From the NCBI RefSeq assembly GCF_032813545.1, contig NZ_CP136520.1, positions 924,001 to 988,000 on the forward strand: 64,000 nucleotides of DNA. Reading direction: 5' to 3'. This DNA is from Nodosilinea sp. E11 (GTDB lineage Bacteria; Cyanobacteriota; Cyanobacteriia; Phormidesmidales; Phormidesmidaceae). Numbering within the stretch: the first letter of the stretch is position 1; every line of letters begins with the position of its first letter. Shown piece by piece: positions 42,233 to 51,978 of this stretch. The position numbers were made by a program, and so were the translations under genes. Below the pieces are notes generated by a model. That model searched no databases. It was not told the origin of the DNA and saw only the letters and a list, made by a program, of their open reading frames with translations.

Positions 42233-45200
42233 TTACTCAGGCCGGGGGTGCACGAGCGATGAAACTGCCTCGACTAGCTGGGCTAGATCCATCGGTTTGG
42301 GCAGATGTTTTTGAAAGCCCGCTAAAATCATTTTTTCTTGATCGGTGGCGGTGGTATAAGAGGTCAACGCAATAGCCGGAATTTGATGGGTGTGGCCCAT
42401 AGCACGAACTTTTTGCATCAGCATGTAGCCGTCCATGCCGGGCATGCCAATGTCACTAACCAAGATGTCGGGCTGAATGTGGGAAAGCGCCGCGATCGCA
42501 TCATTGGCCGAGGGTAGGGCTGTGACCTTGGCCCCAAACTGTTGCAGCGTCGCTGTAATTAAATGACGACTATCGCCATTGTCTTCAACCACCATCACGT
42601 GAACGTTGTGAAGGTCAGTGATGTGGGTTGAATGAGTCCCCTGCTTTAATGAAGCTACTGCCGTTGAGGTCACCGGCAACCGCACCGTAAAGGTGGCCCC
42701 TTGGCCCTCGCCTGGACTCTCAACCTGAATGGTACCGTGGTGCAATTCGACAATTTGATGGGCGATCGCCAGCCCCAACCCCAGCCCGCCAAAGTCTCGG
42801 GTGGTGGTGCTGTCGGCCTGTCTGAAGCGATCGAACACATGGGGCAAAAAGTCAAGATCAATACCCTTACCAGTGTCGCTTACCCGAATATGAGCCCAGG
42901 AGCCTAAGCAGTCTAACTGCACCGTTACCCGCCCTCCAGAAGGGGTAAACTTTACCGCGTTAGACAACAGGTTCCACACCACTTGTTGAAGCCGGTTAGC
43001 ATCGCCATAGACTCTAACAGGAGCTGAATCTAGCTGAATCTGAAGGTCGATGCCTTTAGTTTCGACCAGGGAATAGACGGTTTCTAGTGCCGCTTGAATA
43101 ACGCCATTGAGAGTAGTAGGCAAATGGTTGAGCACCAGCTTGCCGCGCAAAATACGGGATACATCCAGCAGGTCATCAATGAGTTGGGCTTGCAATCGGG
43201 CATTGCGCTCAATGGTTTCGAGAGCCTGTTCAGTCTTGGCCGCAGTAAGTTTGGTGGTGCGCAGCAGCTTTGCCCAGCCCAAAATTGGGTTGAGGGGCGA
43301 TCGCAGTTCGTGGGAGAGAATGGCTAAAAATTCGTCCTTGATTTGGTTGGCATTTTCGGCGGCTTCACGGGCCACACGCTCTTGATCGAGGAGGCGGGCG
43401 CGCTCATTTTCGAGCTGTTTTTTGTCGTCTACATCCGTGATCGTACCCACCCAGCGGGTGATTTCGCCGCTGCTGTCTTGCACCGGCAAACCACGGTTAA
43501 TAAACCAGCGATACACGCCGTCGTAACGGCGAATGCGCTGCTCAATTTCAAATCCTTTGCCCTGGTCTATGGCCTGCTGCCACAGTTCCAGGGTGCGTTC
43601 CTGTTCCTCAGGATGTACCAGCTGAGTGCCGCCCACCCCAACCGCAGCATCTTTTGAAATACCTGTGTAGTCATACCAGCGTTGGTTCCAGTATTGAACG
43701 CCGCTGCGATCGGCCATCCACACCATTTGAGGCATGGCCTCAGCCAAAAACCGATAGCGCTCTTCACTCTCGCGCAGGGCAATCTCGGCCTGTTTGAGAG
43801 CAGAAATATCTAACGCCACTCCCGCCATGCGGTAGGGTTGCCCGTGGCCGTCCTCATACACTCGCCCAATAGAGCGCACCCATCGCCCGGTACCATCGGG
43901 CCAAAGGGTACGCATTTCAATGTCGTAATCTCGGTGGTCAGCGATCGCGGCCACCACTGCCTGCTGGACGCGATCGCGATCGTCGGGGTGAAGGGCCTGG
44001 GCAAACACCTCAAAACTCATCTCTGTATCGAGATCAATGCCGAACATCACTTTGCATCGATCAGACCAGATCAGCGCTTGACTAATCAAGTCATAGTCCC
44101 AGGTGCCACAGTCAGCCCCCTGCAAAGCGACCTGTAACCGCTCTTTACTCTCCTGCAAAATGACTTCAGTCTGCTTGCGCTGCGTGATATCCAAACAGGT
44201 GCCCATGAGCTTGACCACCTGGCCTTGAGCGTCAACCATCGGCTCACAGCGAGAATGTAAATAGCGGATTGCCCCATTGGGCAATAGCACCCGTAAATCA
44301 AAGGCGTAGGGCTGCTTTTTAAGTACAGCCTGGTCTACATAGTGCTCAAGCAGGGGCCGGTCGTCAGCATGGACCCGCTGCATGAGTTCGCTGTAGCTGG
44401 GTTCAGTTTGGGCGGGGTCAAAGCCAAATTGGTCAAACATCGCCTTCGACCAAACGCTCTGCTGACTAGTGGGGTAAAACTCCCAACTGCCAAACTGAGC
44501 CACCCGCTGAGCCATCGCCAGGTGAGCTTCGCTGTAGCGCAGGGCATCTTCTGCCTGTTTGCGGGCGGTGATGTCTATGCCCACCATAGTCACAATCCAG
44601 CAGTTTTGAGCCTGATCGCGGCGCGAGGTCAGGCTGTCTGAAACCCAGCGTACGGAGCCATCTTTATGCCGAAAGCGATACTCCACCGTAACGGGCCGTT
44701 GCTCAAACACCGCATTAAACATGGCGTCAGCGATCGCGGCTTGATCTTCGGCAAAGGTGCACATTTCCCAAAGATCGGGCGTAATCTCCTCTAGGGAGTA
44801 GCCCGTCAGCACCTCACAGCCCACCGAGCGATAGTCAAGACTGTAGGTACGGTCAGCAAAGAAGCGGCCACGGGCGATCGAAGCGGGGGCCGTATTGAGC
44901 AGATCATTTAGTTGCTCCTGGGACTGCTGGAGAGCCTGCTCCAAATGTTTGCGATCGGTAATGTCAACCCGCAGCAGCGACACCCCATTTTCAAAGGGGT
45001 ACACCCGGTTTTCAAACCAGCGCCCTTTATCGGCGCAAAACAGCTCAAAGGTGGTGGCCGTTTGCGCCGCCACGGCCTCATGCAAGCCCCGATAAAACGG
45101 CGTAGCGATCGCCTCTGGAAACACCGCCCAAATAGACTGCTCCAGCAAATCTTGCCGAGGCCTTTGCAGGGAGGCCACAGCGCGATCGTTAACGTAGGTA

Positions 45201-45796
45201 AAGCGCCAGTGGGAGTCAAACATCATAAACTCATCACTGATGCTGGTTAAAACGTTCTCTAAGTTTGCGGCAGCAATCTGAGCTTTAGCCCTCAAGGCCC
45301 GCTCCCGCCGCTCGCCTAAGATTTTTTGGGTCGTCTCATTAACCGCAATAAAGATGCCCCCCACCTGACCCAACTCATCCCAGATCGGCGTGTAGGAGAA
45401 GGTAAAGTAGCCCTCTTCCGCCTCACCATTGCGGTTCAAGACCAGGGGCTGATCCTCTGACCAAGTCGCTTCCCCAGTCGCCATCACCTGATCCAGCAGT
45501 GCTCCAGAGAAATCCCAGATCTCCTGCCAGCACTCCTCAGCCCGTTGCCCTAACCCTTGAGGATGCTTGCTGCCCGCGATCGGGATGTAGGCATCGTTAT
45601 AGAACTGAATGTAGTCAGACCCCCATAAAATCTGCATGGGAAATCTGGAAGACAGCAAAATTTGAAGAGCAACGCTAAGACTCTGCGACCAGGTTTCGAT
45701 TGGCCCCAGAGGGGTCTCTGCCCAGTTAAACGCCCGAATGAGAGACCCAGTTTCTCCCCCATTGCTTAGGAAGTTTAACCCATTGGATGGTGTCAT
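42233..45796 (-). CDS. PAS-rich hybrid sensor histidine kinase
   Basis: A soluble hybrid kinase of 1187 aa from the ATG at 45796 (the frame extends 13 codons further). It has about six PAS-type domains in series over residues 30-800, several ending with the PAC-type ITxRKQAE pattern (DITDRKHLE, DITARKQAE, DITQRKQTE). The dimerisation/phospho-acceptor domain reads FLAILSHELRSPLNPI with His829. The ATPase follows (NLLSNAVKF, DTGKGI, GGLGLGLAI), then a receiver domain with phospho-acceptor Asp1115 in VSDIGMPGMDG and the conserved Lys in PKPMD. No membrane segments are seen, so it should sense a cytoplasmic signal. The cold-shock remnant follows directly. Confidence 0.95.
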   Translation of the reverse strand: MTPSNGLNFLSNGGETGSLIRAFNWAETPLGPIETWSQSLSVALQILLSSRFPMQILWGSDYIQFYNDAYIPIAGSKHPQGLGQRAEECWQEIWDFSGALLDQVMATGEATWSEDQPLVLNRNGEAEEGYFTFSYTPIWDELGQVGGIFIAVNETTQKILGERRERALRAKAQIAAANLENVLTSISDEFMMFDSHWRFTYVNDRAVASLQRPRQDLLEQSIWAVFPEAIATPFYRGLHEAVAAQTATTFELFCADKGRWFENRVYPFENGVSLLRVDITDRKHLEQALQQSQEQLNDLLNTAPASIARGRFFADRTYSLDYRSVGCEVLTGYSLEEITPDLWEMCTFAEDQAAIADAMFNAVFEQRPVTVEYRFRHKDGSVRWVSDSLTSRRDQAQNCWIVTMVGIDITARKQAEDALRYSEAHLAMAQRVAQFGSWEFYPTSQQSVWSKAMFDQFGFDPAQTEPSYSELMQRVHADDRPLLEHYVDQAVLKKQPYAFDLRVLLPNGAIRYLHSRCEPMVDAQGQVVKLMGTCLDITQRKQTEVILQESKERLQVALQGADCGTWDYDLISQALIWSDRCKVMFGIDLDTEMSFEVFAQALHPDDRDRVQQAVVAAIADHRDYDIEMRTLWPDGTGRWVRSIGRVYEDGHGQPYRMAGVALDISALKQAEIALRESEERYRFLAEAMPQMVWMADRSGVQYWNQRWYDYTGISKDAAVGVGGTQLVHPEEQERTLELWQQAIDQGKGFEIEQRIRRYDGVYRWFINRGLPVQDSSGEITRWVGTITDVDDKKQLENERARLLDQERVAREAAENANQIKDEFLAILSHELRSPLNPILGWAKLLRTTKLTAAKTEQALETIERNARLQAQLIDDLLDVSRILRGKLVLNHLPTTLNGVIQAALETVYSLVETKGIDLQIQLDSAPVRVYGDANRLQQVVWNLLSNAVKFTPSGGRVTVQLDCLGSWAHIRVSDTGKGIDLDFLPHVFDRFRQADSTTTRDFGGLGLGLAIAHQIVELHHGTIQVESPGEGQGATFTVRLPVTSTAVASLKQGTHSTHITDLHNVHVMVVEDNGDSRHLITATLQQFGAKVTALPSANDAIAALSHIQPDILVSDIGMPGMDGYMLMQKVRAMGHTHQIPAIALTSYTTATDQEKMILAGFQKHLPKPMDLAQLVEAVSSLVHPRPE

Positions 45797-46546
45797 CGTT
45801 GTACTGCATACGTGATGAAATGTGCAGGCTCGCAAACTAGCAGGCGACAGCCATACTTAGCCTACAGAGTTTTCATTGTAGAGATTTTATTGTAGAAAAT
45901 TTGCAGCCCCCATAGGACTCAGATAGGGCCTAACCGCTTGTAGCAAACCATTTTCAGAATGCCCTGAGCGGTTTAAAACACCCAACTAAAACATAGGTTT
46001 AATTATTGTTTTCATTACAAAAGAATTGCAACAAATCAATAAAATCAGAGCTAAGGCCAGTTGGTCTAGGTTAACTATCGCCACCCAGACCAGTCGCACT
46101 GTCACCGACAAGCGCGATCCCCCTGGGGCTAGTGCATGAGACTGGCTGTCTGGGTATCTCCACTGAGTCAGCAAAGGGATGTCCGAAGAGGCACTGACTG
46201 ACCTAGGGGAATTCATTCCAAAAGAGCGGTAGCAATGCAGCCGTGACCGTCAACCCAGCGAGGTACCGCCTTGGCTCAAACCGTAGTCAGCCCCAACTTC
46301 CTACAGCCCTGAGGAAAATACGTAACTCCGTGAACAAGCGTTAACAAAGGCTCTATAAAGGGAAAATTTAGTACGGGCCAGTTGCGGTAGATGGGGCCAC
46401 AACCCTGAGTAAAGGAGTTGATCAATACCCATAATTTTGATTTTCTGTCAACCGATTCCATGCCCAAAGTCTCTTTTCAAATCGTCACCTTATCTATGGC
46501 CATCTAGCTGAGATGTCGCCATATAGCGCTTAGGGAGTCCTGCTTA
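45797..46546. other. Long intergenic region before the chemosensory locus
   Basis: About 750 bases, A+T-richer than average around 45985-46050. Two short minus-strand ORFs (about 46 kb and 46.4 kb) have no ribosome-site or composition support. The promoter of the pentapeptide-cheR unit should be within the last few hundred bases. I see no RNA gene or clear palindrome. Confidence 0.35.
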
Positions 46547-47386
46547 ATGGCCAATACTGAACACCTGAATATTCTCTACAAAGGAGTTGAGACTTGGAAT
46601 GCATGGCGAATTCAGCACCCAAGCATTAAACCTGATTTTCAAGGTGCAGATCTTGGCAAGCTAAATCTGTCGGCTGTTGACTTTCGCCACGCCAACTTCT
46701 ACGAAGCCAACCTAAGAGAAAGCGTATTCACCAGAGCTAACTTTGAGTCGTCAACGTTGTACCGTTGTGACCTATGCATGGCCGACCTAAGCAGCGCCAA
46801 TCTGAGTATGGTTGACTTCTATAAAACTAATTTATATACAGCTAATTTATCCAGCGCCAATCTGCGGCATTCACATTTTTACAAGGCAGATATGCAAGAA
46901 ACACTATTGACAGATGCCGACCTAGGCGAGTCTAATTTTTACGAAGTTGACATGCGAGAGGCTATTTTGCAGTCAGCCAACTTAGTCAGAACAACCTTTT
47001 ACTACTCTAACCTGTGTAATGCCAATCTGTGTCAAGCCAATTTAAGCTGTGCCAGCATGATGGGAGCCAACATGGCTAAGGCTAACCTCCGACGGGCTAG
47101 TTGTGTGGGCACTAATTTATTTCGGGCGGTGCTCACTGGTGCCGATTTAACGGAAGCAGACCTGCGCGAAGCGGTGCTGCGATTAGCTGACTTGAGCAAT
47201 GCCTCCTTAGAAAATGCCAACCTGTTTCGAGCCAATTTGTCTGAGGCCTGCCTAGACTATGCTCAGCTAGCAGGGGCTAACTTTAAAAAGACAAATCTGT
47301 GGCGCGTCAATTTAGGTCAACTCATTTTGACCCATCCTGGCCACGATCGAGACGCTATCACAATTGACTCCAGCGCTTTAAACTGA
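46547..47386 (+). CDS. Pentapeptide-repeat protein coupled to cheR
   Basis: A 279-aa protein made almost wholly of pentapeptide repeats, (A/S/C)(D/N)(L/F)xx, which fold as a right-handed quadrilateral beta helix. Repeats run from about residue 28 (DFQGADLGKLNLSAVDF) to 260 (NFKKTNLWRVNL), with roughly 45 units and unusually many aromatic residues (NFYEAN, TFYYSN, HFYKAD) at the variable positions. It ends with a short non-repeat tail. The stop codon is three bases before the ATG of cheR, strongly suggesting co-translation. The role is probably as a scaffold or protein-binding surface in the chemosensory system, which is inference from position. Confidence 0.9.
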   Translation: MANTEHLNILYKGVETWNAWRIQHPSIKPDFQGADLGKLNLSAVDFRHANFYEANLRESVFTRANFESSTLYRCDLCMADLSSANLSMVDFYKTNLYTANLSSANLRHSHFYKADMQETLLTDADLGESNFYEVDMREAILQSANLVRTTFYYSNLCNANLCQANLSCASMMGANMAKANLRRASCVGTNLFRAVLTGADLTEADLREAVLRLADLSNASLENANLFRANLSEACLDYAQLAGANFKKTNLWRVNLGQLILTHPGHDRDAITIDSSALN

Positions 47387-47389
47387 TCC

Positions 47390-48913
47390 ATGGAAGACCC
47401 CGTTCTCAAACGCATTGTCCGTCTGATCAGCCATCAGTCTGGTATCTCTATTCGTGAACAGGACTATGCCTCGCTATTAGAAAAGCTTTGGCAACGGGCT
47501 AATCATCTAGGACTGAAATCCTTAGTTGCTTATCATAATTACTTACTTCAAGAGTTAGCACGCATTGACAACAGATTAGCTCAAGTAGCTTGTGTTTTAG
47601 ATCAGCATACTTCACCATCTGAGTGGCAAACTCTATACTCCCTACTAACCATTAATGAGAGCTATTTCTTTCGAGATAGCAATCAATTCAGACTGTTGAC
47701 AGAGCACTTATTGCCTGAAATTATTAGTTGCAAACTCGACCAGGCTAAAGGGAAGCTGACACCTAAGCCTCGATTGCGGATCTGGAGTGCTGGTTGCTCT
47801 ACAGGGGAAGAACTGTATTCGCTCGCGATCGCCCTAGATGAACTTCATTTTGATTGGGATCAATGGGATGCCCTGCTCATAGGTACTGACATTAGCCAGA
47901 TAGCGGTCAACAGTGCTCGTCAAGGGCTCTACGGGGCCTGGTCATTTCGTCAGACACCAACCCCAATTCAGCAGCAATACTTTCAAGTTCAGCCACAGGG
48001 GTATCAAATTTGCGATCGCCTGCGTCAGCGGGTGGTTTTTCAGTGGGGTAATTTGCTCGACGGGCTATGCTCTCCCTTATCTCCTTTGGCCGATCTGGAT
48101 TTGATCCTCTGTCGTAACGTGTTCATTTACCTAGACAGCACGGCTATTGGCCAAATTTTGCAAACCTTCTATGGGGCACTAGGATCTCAGGGCTACCTGA
48201 TAACTGGCCACAATGAACTCTACCGTCAAGATACCAGCCACTTCCAAGTGACTATTTTCCCCGAGTCGCTGGTTTACAAAAAGCAGATTGGGCCGCGCCC
48301 CTCACTACCCAAACCTGCTCCAGCAGATTTGCCCCAGTGTGCCAGCCCCCACCGACCCAGTCCCGCTAGCCTCCGTCAGCCCACAACGGTCTCTGAGCAG
48401 GTTGTCTCCCCCCTCTCGGGAGACAACACCCTTCAACAAGCCCTGCAAGAAGCTAAAACTTCCCTTAGGCAAAAATCCTACGCCAGAGCTATTCAGCAGA
48501 CTGAAGAGCTACTCTCGCAGTATCCCCAATGCGATGTCGCTGGCAAAATTGCGGCTCAGGCCTACGCCAATACCGGTCGTTACGACCAGGCCCAGCGGGT
48601 TTGCCATCAGGTACTTAGTCGTCATCCCTTGAGGATTGACATGATTTATTTGCTGGCTCAAATTGCCGAAGATCAAAATGATCTAGCCACTGCCAAGAAA
48701 CATCTGCAAAAAATTATTTACCTAGACAGTAGCTTTGTCAATGCTTACCTGGGTTTAGCAAGCATTTATGAACGAGAAAATCAAATTGATAAAGCTCAAA
48801 AAATGCGAAATCAAGGTCTTACCTTGCTAGCCAAACTGCCACCCGACGCAGTTCTAGACGATCATAGCCCTATTACCATTTCCCAGTGGCAAGAGCATCT
48901 AGGAAGAAAATAG
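47390..48913 (+). CDS. cheR: CheR-type chemotaxis methyltransferase with TPR tail
   Basis: S-adenosylmethionine-dependent methyltransferase for glutamates of chemoreceptors, 507 aa. The N-terminal helical domain is residues 1-90. The catalytic domain runs to about 280, with SYFFRDSNQF, the SAM-binding RIWSAGCSTGEELYSLAIAL, and LILCRNVFIYL. Beyond a Pro/Ser-rich linker, residues 350-490 carry TPR units (SYARAIQQTEELLSQYP, ANTGRYDQAQRVCHQVLSRHP). CheR-TPR fusions are typical of Frz, Wsp and similar systems in which the TPR part modulates receptor methylation. It overlaps functionally with the pentapeptide gene three bases upstream. Confidence 0.95.
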   Translation: MEDPVLKRIVRLISHQSGISIREQDYASLLEKLWQRANHLGLKSLVAYHNYLLQELARIDNRLAQVACVLDQHTSPSEWQTLYSLLTINESYFFRDSNQFRLLTEHLLPEIISCKLDQAKGKLTPKPRLRIWSAGCSTGEELYSLAIALDELHFDWDQWDALLIGTDISQIAVNSARQGLYGAWSFRQTPTPIQQQYFQVQPQGYQICDRLRQRVVFQWGNLLDGLCSPLSPLADLDLILCRNVFIYLDSTAIGQILQTFYGALGSQGYLITGHNELYRQDTSHFQVTIFPESLVYKKQIGPRPSLPKPAPADLPQCASPHRPSPASLRQPTTVSEQVVSPLSGDNTLQQALQEAKTSLRQKSYARAIQQTEELLSQYPQCDVAGKIAAQAYANTGRYDQAQRVCHQVLSRHPLRIDMIYLLAQIAEDQNDLATAKKHLQKIIYLDSSFVNAYLGLASIYERENQIDKAQKMRNQGLTLLAKLPPDAVLDDHSPITISQWQEHLGRK

Positions 48914-49274
48914 GAAGCTATCTTAACACCCAGCTAATCTGAAAGCAGGACATCACTCGTTAAAGATATAAACCCCTCATATATAGCGGATTTCACTCGG
49001 GTGAAGTATATCGCGAAGATCCCCCCTGCCCCCCTTACAAAGGGGGGTACGGAGTGAAACTTAGACAGCCAGGAACTGGGGGGATATAGGACTCATCAAT
49101 TGGGTACCTCACTCAATCGAGAACCCTATAAGCCCCTCTATGCTGAAGTATTTTATTTAAGATTGCTGCTGATTAGGATCTGGCGGGAATGCTAAGGGCG
49201 ATCGCTTTTTTAGACCTGCAGCGGAGCCAATTAGGCCGGTCTACACTGCCACATTTGCCTACGGGTAATCTGTT
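48914..49274. other. Intergenic region between cheR and the CheW gene
   Basis: About 360 bases. Contains the hairpin TTCAC-TCGG-GTGAA near 48991 and a stronger hairpin of six C (49029-49034), loop TTACAAA, six G (49042-49047), part of a G/C-tract repeat often seen in cyanobacterial intergenic DNA. These could terminate the first transcript. The later genes then probably use a promoter in the last 200 bases. Confidence 0.45.
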
Positions 49275-50282
49275 ATGAACGACACCGCTTACCTATTGTT
49301 TACCCTCGGTGACAACATCTATGGTTTGGCCGCTGAACGGGTAGAGGAAATTTTCTTGCTACCGGCCCTAGTCTCAGTCCCTGAAGCAGGGCCAGAAGTA
49401 GCTGGGGTGCTAAATTTGCGCGGTCAGCTATTGACGGTGCTTAATCTTGGGGTTCATTTGGGCTACGCTTCACGGCCCAACACGCTCAGCCAGGCCGTGA
49501 TTTTAGCAAAATGCGGCAGCCAGCGACTGGGACTGGTAGTAGACGATATTCAAAGCGTGACAGCGATCGCCGCTAGCCAAAGGTCTACGGCCCTAGAAAC
49601 CCCTTATTTAGCTCATACAGAGCAGTCCCTCACCGTTGGAGTAGCCCAACACCACGACACCATCATTGTCCTGCTCAATCCTGATGCCCTGGAGCAGCGC
49701 TCGCTGAACCGACCCCAGACGGTTGCCCAGGGCGGCGGCAACCGATTTATGGCCCAGTTTTGCGCCGCCGATCAGCAGGTGCTGCAAGCTCGAGCCGCTG
49801 GTTTAGCGCAGCGAGTGATTGAGGAGAATGCCTCAGACGGTTCAGCGTTGGCGGTAGTGAGCTTAGAAGGGGAGCACTTTGCCCTGGAATTAAAGACGGT
49901 ACACGAGTTTACTGAGGTACCCCACATTACCCCCATCCCCTGTTGCCCGCCGCATATTGTGGGCAACATGAATTTGCGCGGCGAAATTTTAACCCTGGTA
50001 GATGTGCGGCGCTTTTTTAATCTACGTACCAGTACTGGCCCCAACCCTCAAAAAGCTGTGGTCATGCGGTTAGGGTCGCTGGTGGCAGGAGTAATCGTTG
50101 ACGATGTCTTTGATGTGGTCTATCTACAAGCTTCAGAGATTACAGCCATGCCTACAGCCCTTCACTCTGCTGACAACCCTTACCTCAGAGGAGTGACCCG
50201 CTTTGACGACAGGCTGATCAGCATTTTAGATCTGCCCAAGTTGTTGACTCAGGGCGAACTTGTGGTCGATCAAGCCAGTTGA
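49275..50282 (+). CDS. cheW: Double CheW-domain coupling protein
   Basis: A 335-aa protein with two consecutive CheW domains. The first (about residues 4-145) shows YLLFTLGDNIYGLAAERVEEI, PEVAGVLNLRGQLLTVLNLGVHLG and LGLVVDDIQSV. The second (about 190-325) shows FALELKTVHEFTEV, HIVGNMNLRGEILTLVDVRRFF and AGVIVDDVFDVV. CheW links receptors to CheA in the array. Tandem CheW proteins are known but less common than single-domain ones, and could bridge more neighbours in the lattice. It is followed by the receptor gene 13 bases later. Confidence 0.93.
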   Translation: MNDTAYLLFTLGDNIYGLAAERVEEIFLLPALVSVPEAGPEVAGVLNLRGQLLTVLNLGVHLGYASRPNTLSQAVILAKCGSQRLGLVVDDIQSVTAIAASQRSTALETPYLAHTEQSLTVGVAQHHDTIIVLLNPDALEQRSLNRPQTVAQGGGNRFMAQFCAADQQVLQARAAGLAQRVIEENASDGSALAVVSLEGEHFALELKTVHEFTEVPHITPIPCCPPHIVGNMNLRGEILTLVDVRRFFNLRTSTGPNPQKAVVMRLGSLVAGVIVDDVFDVVYLQASEITAMPTALHSADNPYLRGVTRFDDRLISILDLPKLLTQGELVVDQAS

Positions 50283-50295
50283 TAAGAGATAAAAC

Positions 50296-51822
50296 ATGAA
50301 CTTCAAACCAATGACTTCTCCGGCTAAATCCTTCCGAATTTCCCATCCTACAAAGAGACATCCTGTGGAAAATCGTGGCTTTTGGAAGCTACGTCACTGG
50401 ATCATGCTAGGCTACTCGGTGCCGGTGATCGCTCTGATTCTTTCCGCTGGCATAACGGTCATTGACGTACGCCAACTTGCCAAAGTCTCTGAAGAATTAA
50501 AGCAGGCTTCGAGCACCAAAGAGAAAGTTGATCATATCAACCTGACTGTTGAAATCATGGCCCGTTCTACCCGTGGCTATTTACTACAAAGAAATCCTAC
50601 TTCTCTGCTCGACTTTAACAAGGCCAGAACAGACTATTTAGACTTAGCAGAAAATCTCAGCACCCAGCGTCAAAACAGAGAACAGCTCCAAAACCTGGCT
50701 CGGGTAGACGCGCTGATCAATCAGTTTATCTCAGTCAACCAGAGCTTTATTGATTTAGTCAATCAAAACCAAGGTGAGGCTGGCATTCAGGCCTGGAGAG
50801 AAAGCGATGGGCGTGCCTTAAATAGCGAGATTTCCACGTTAATTCAGGCTATGGAAGACCTGGAAAATCAGATTGTTGCTCAGGATGAGGCGATTCAGGC
50901 GGCGGCTTTACGGCGACTGCAATTTACATTGCTAACGGCAGCCACTTTGTCACTCTTGTTGTCGGGCTTGATCGGGGCCTGGATTGTGATCAAGGCCTCA
51001 CAAATTATGGACCAGGCGGCGGGTGATATTGTCAGTTCGGCGAGTGAAATTGCGGCCAGTGTAGAACAACAGGAGCGTACTAGCAGCCAGCAGGCGGCCT
51101 CGGTGAGTGAGACCAGTACCACGATGGATGAACTGGGTGCATCCTCACGGCAGTCGGCGGAACAAGCCGAAGCGGCAGCCGCTGGCGCACAGCAGGTGTT
51201 GGCCCTGGCAGAAGGGGGTACCCGCGCCGTCGAACGCAGCCTAGAGGGCATGACCGACCTACGGGAGAAGGTGGATGCGATCGCCGGTCAGATTCTGCGC
51301 CTGAGTGAACAGACCAGCCAAATCGGTGGCATTTCTGGCCTGGTGAGTGACCTGGCCAACCAAACCAACATGCTGGCCCTCAACGCGGCTGTAGAGGCGG
51401 TGCGAGCGGGAGAGCACGGCAGGGGATTTGCGGTCGTCTCGGGCGAAATTCGCAAACTAGCTGACCAAAGTAAGCAGTCGGCGCAGAAAATCAATGCCCT
51501 GGTGGCCGATATTCAAACCGCCATTAATTCTACGGTTATGGTCACCGACGAGGGCACCAAAACCGTAGAAGAGGGGGTAAAAATTGCGGCAGAAACCGCT
51601 AACGCCTTTGCTGGGGTAACCGACGCTGTCAATGACGTCGTGCTCAATAGCCAACAAATTTCGCTCAATGTGAAGCAGCAGGCGGTGGCCATTCAGCAAG
51701 TGGTAAGCGCCATGAACAGCCTCAACACCGGAGCCCGCGAAAATGCCAATGGCATTAGCCAAATCAAAGTGGGTACCCACCAGCTCAACGAGAGCGCCAT
51801 GCGGCTCAAAAAGGCAATTTGA
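50296..51822 (+). CDS. Methyl-accepting chemotaxis protein without HAMP domain
   Basis: A 508-aa receptor. A first membrane segment lies near residues 34-55 (WIMLGYSVPVIALILSAGITV), then a helical periplasmic sensor of about 150 residues like a four-helix bundle (residues 60-205), then a second segment near 213-235 (LLTAATLSLLLSGLIGAWIVI). The cytoplasmic signalling domain begins at once, with no HAMP module in between. The highly conserved hairpin tip is present: LANQTNMLALNAAVEAVRAGEHGRGFAVV in its expected order, followed by GEIRKLADQS. The C-terminus lacks a CheR/CheB tether pentapeptide, consistent with the TPR-bearing CheR here. Confidence 0.93.
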   Translation: MNFKPMTSPAKSFRISHPTKRHPVENRGFWKLRHWIMLGYSVPVIALILSAGITVIDVRQLAKVSEELKQASSTKEKVDHINLTVEIMARSTRGYLLQRNPTSLLDFNKARTDYLDLAENLSTQRQNREQLQNLARVDALINQFISVNQSFIDLVNQNQGEAGIQAWRESDGRALNSEISTLIQAMEDLENQIVAQDEAIQAAALRRLQFTLLTAATLSLLLSGLIGAWIVIKASQIMDQAAGDIVSSASEIAASVEQQERTSSQQAASVSETSTTMDELGASSRQSAEQAEAAAAGAQQVLALAEGGTRAVERSLEGMTDLREKVDAIAGQILRLSEQTSQIGGISGLVSDLANQTNMLALNAAVEAVRAGEHGRGFAVVSGEIRKLADQSKQSAQKINALVADIQTAINSTVMVTDEGTKTVEEGVKIAAETANAFAGVTDAVNDVVLNSQQISLNVKQQAVAIQQVVSAMNSLNTGARENANGISQIKVGTHQLNESAMRLKKAI

Positions 51823-51978
51823 GCGCTATCCAGCCCCGGTTTCCTCAAGGGGAAGGCTCATCATGCTTTAGTTCCGCTTGCCGCTAGTCACAAGCGGGAT
51901 GGGTAGGTGGGGCGCAGCCCTCCGGTGGGTGCGCCCCGCCGGGCAACCGAGACAGACCTCAGCCAGGAGCACCCTACC

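Noticed and set aside
45986-46467. Short minus-strand ORFs in the gap before the chemosensory locus
   Set aside because: No ribosome sites, atypical amino acid composition, and no neighbours on the same strand to support them.
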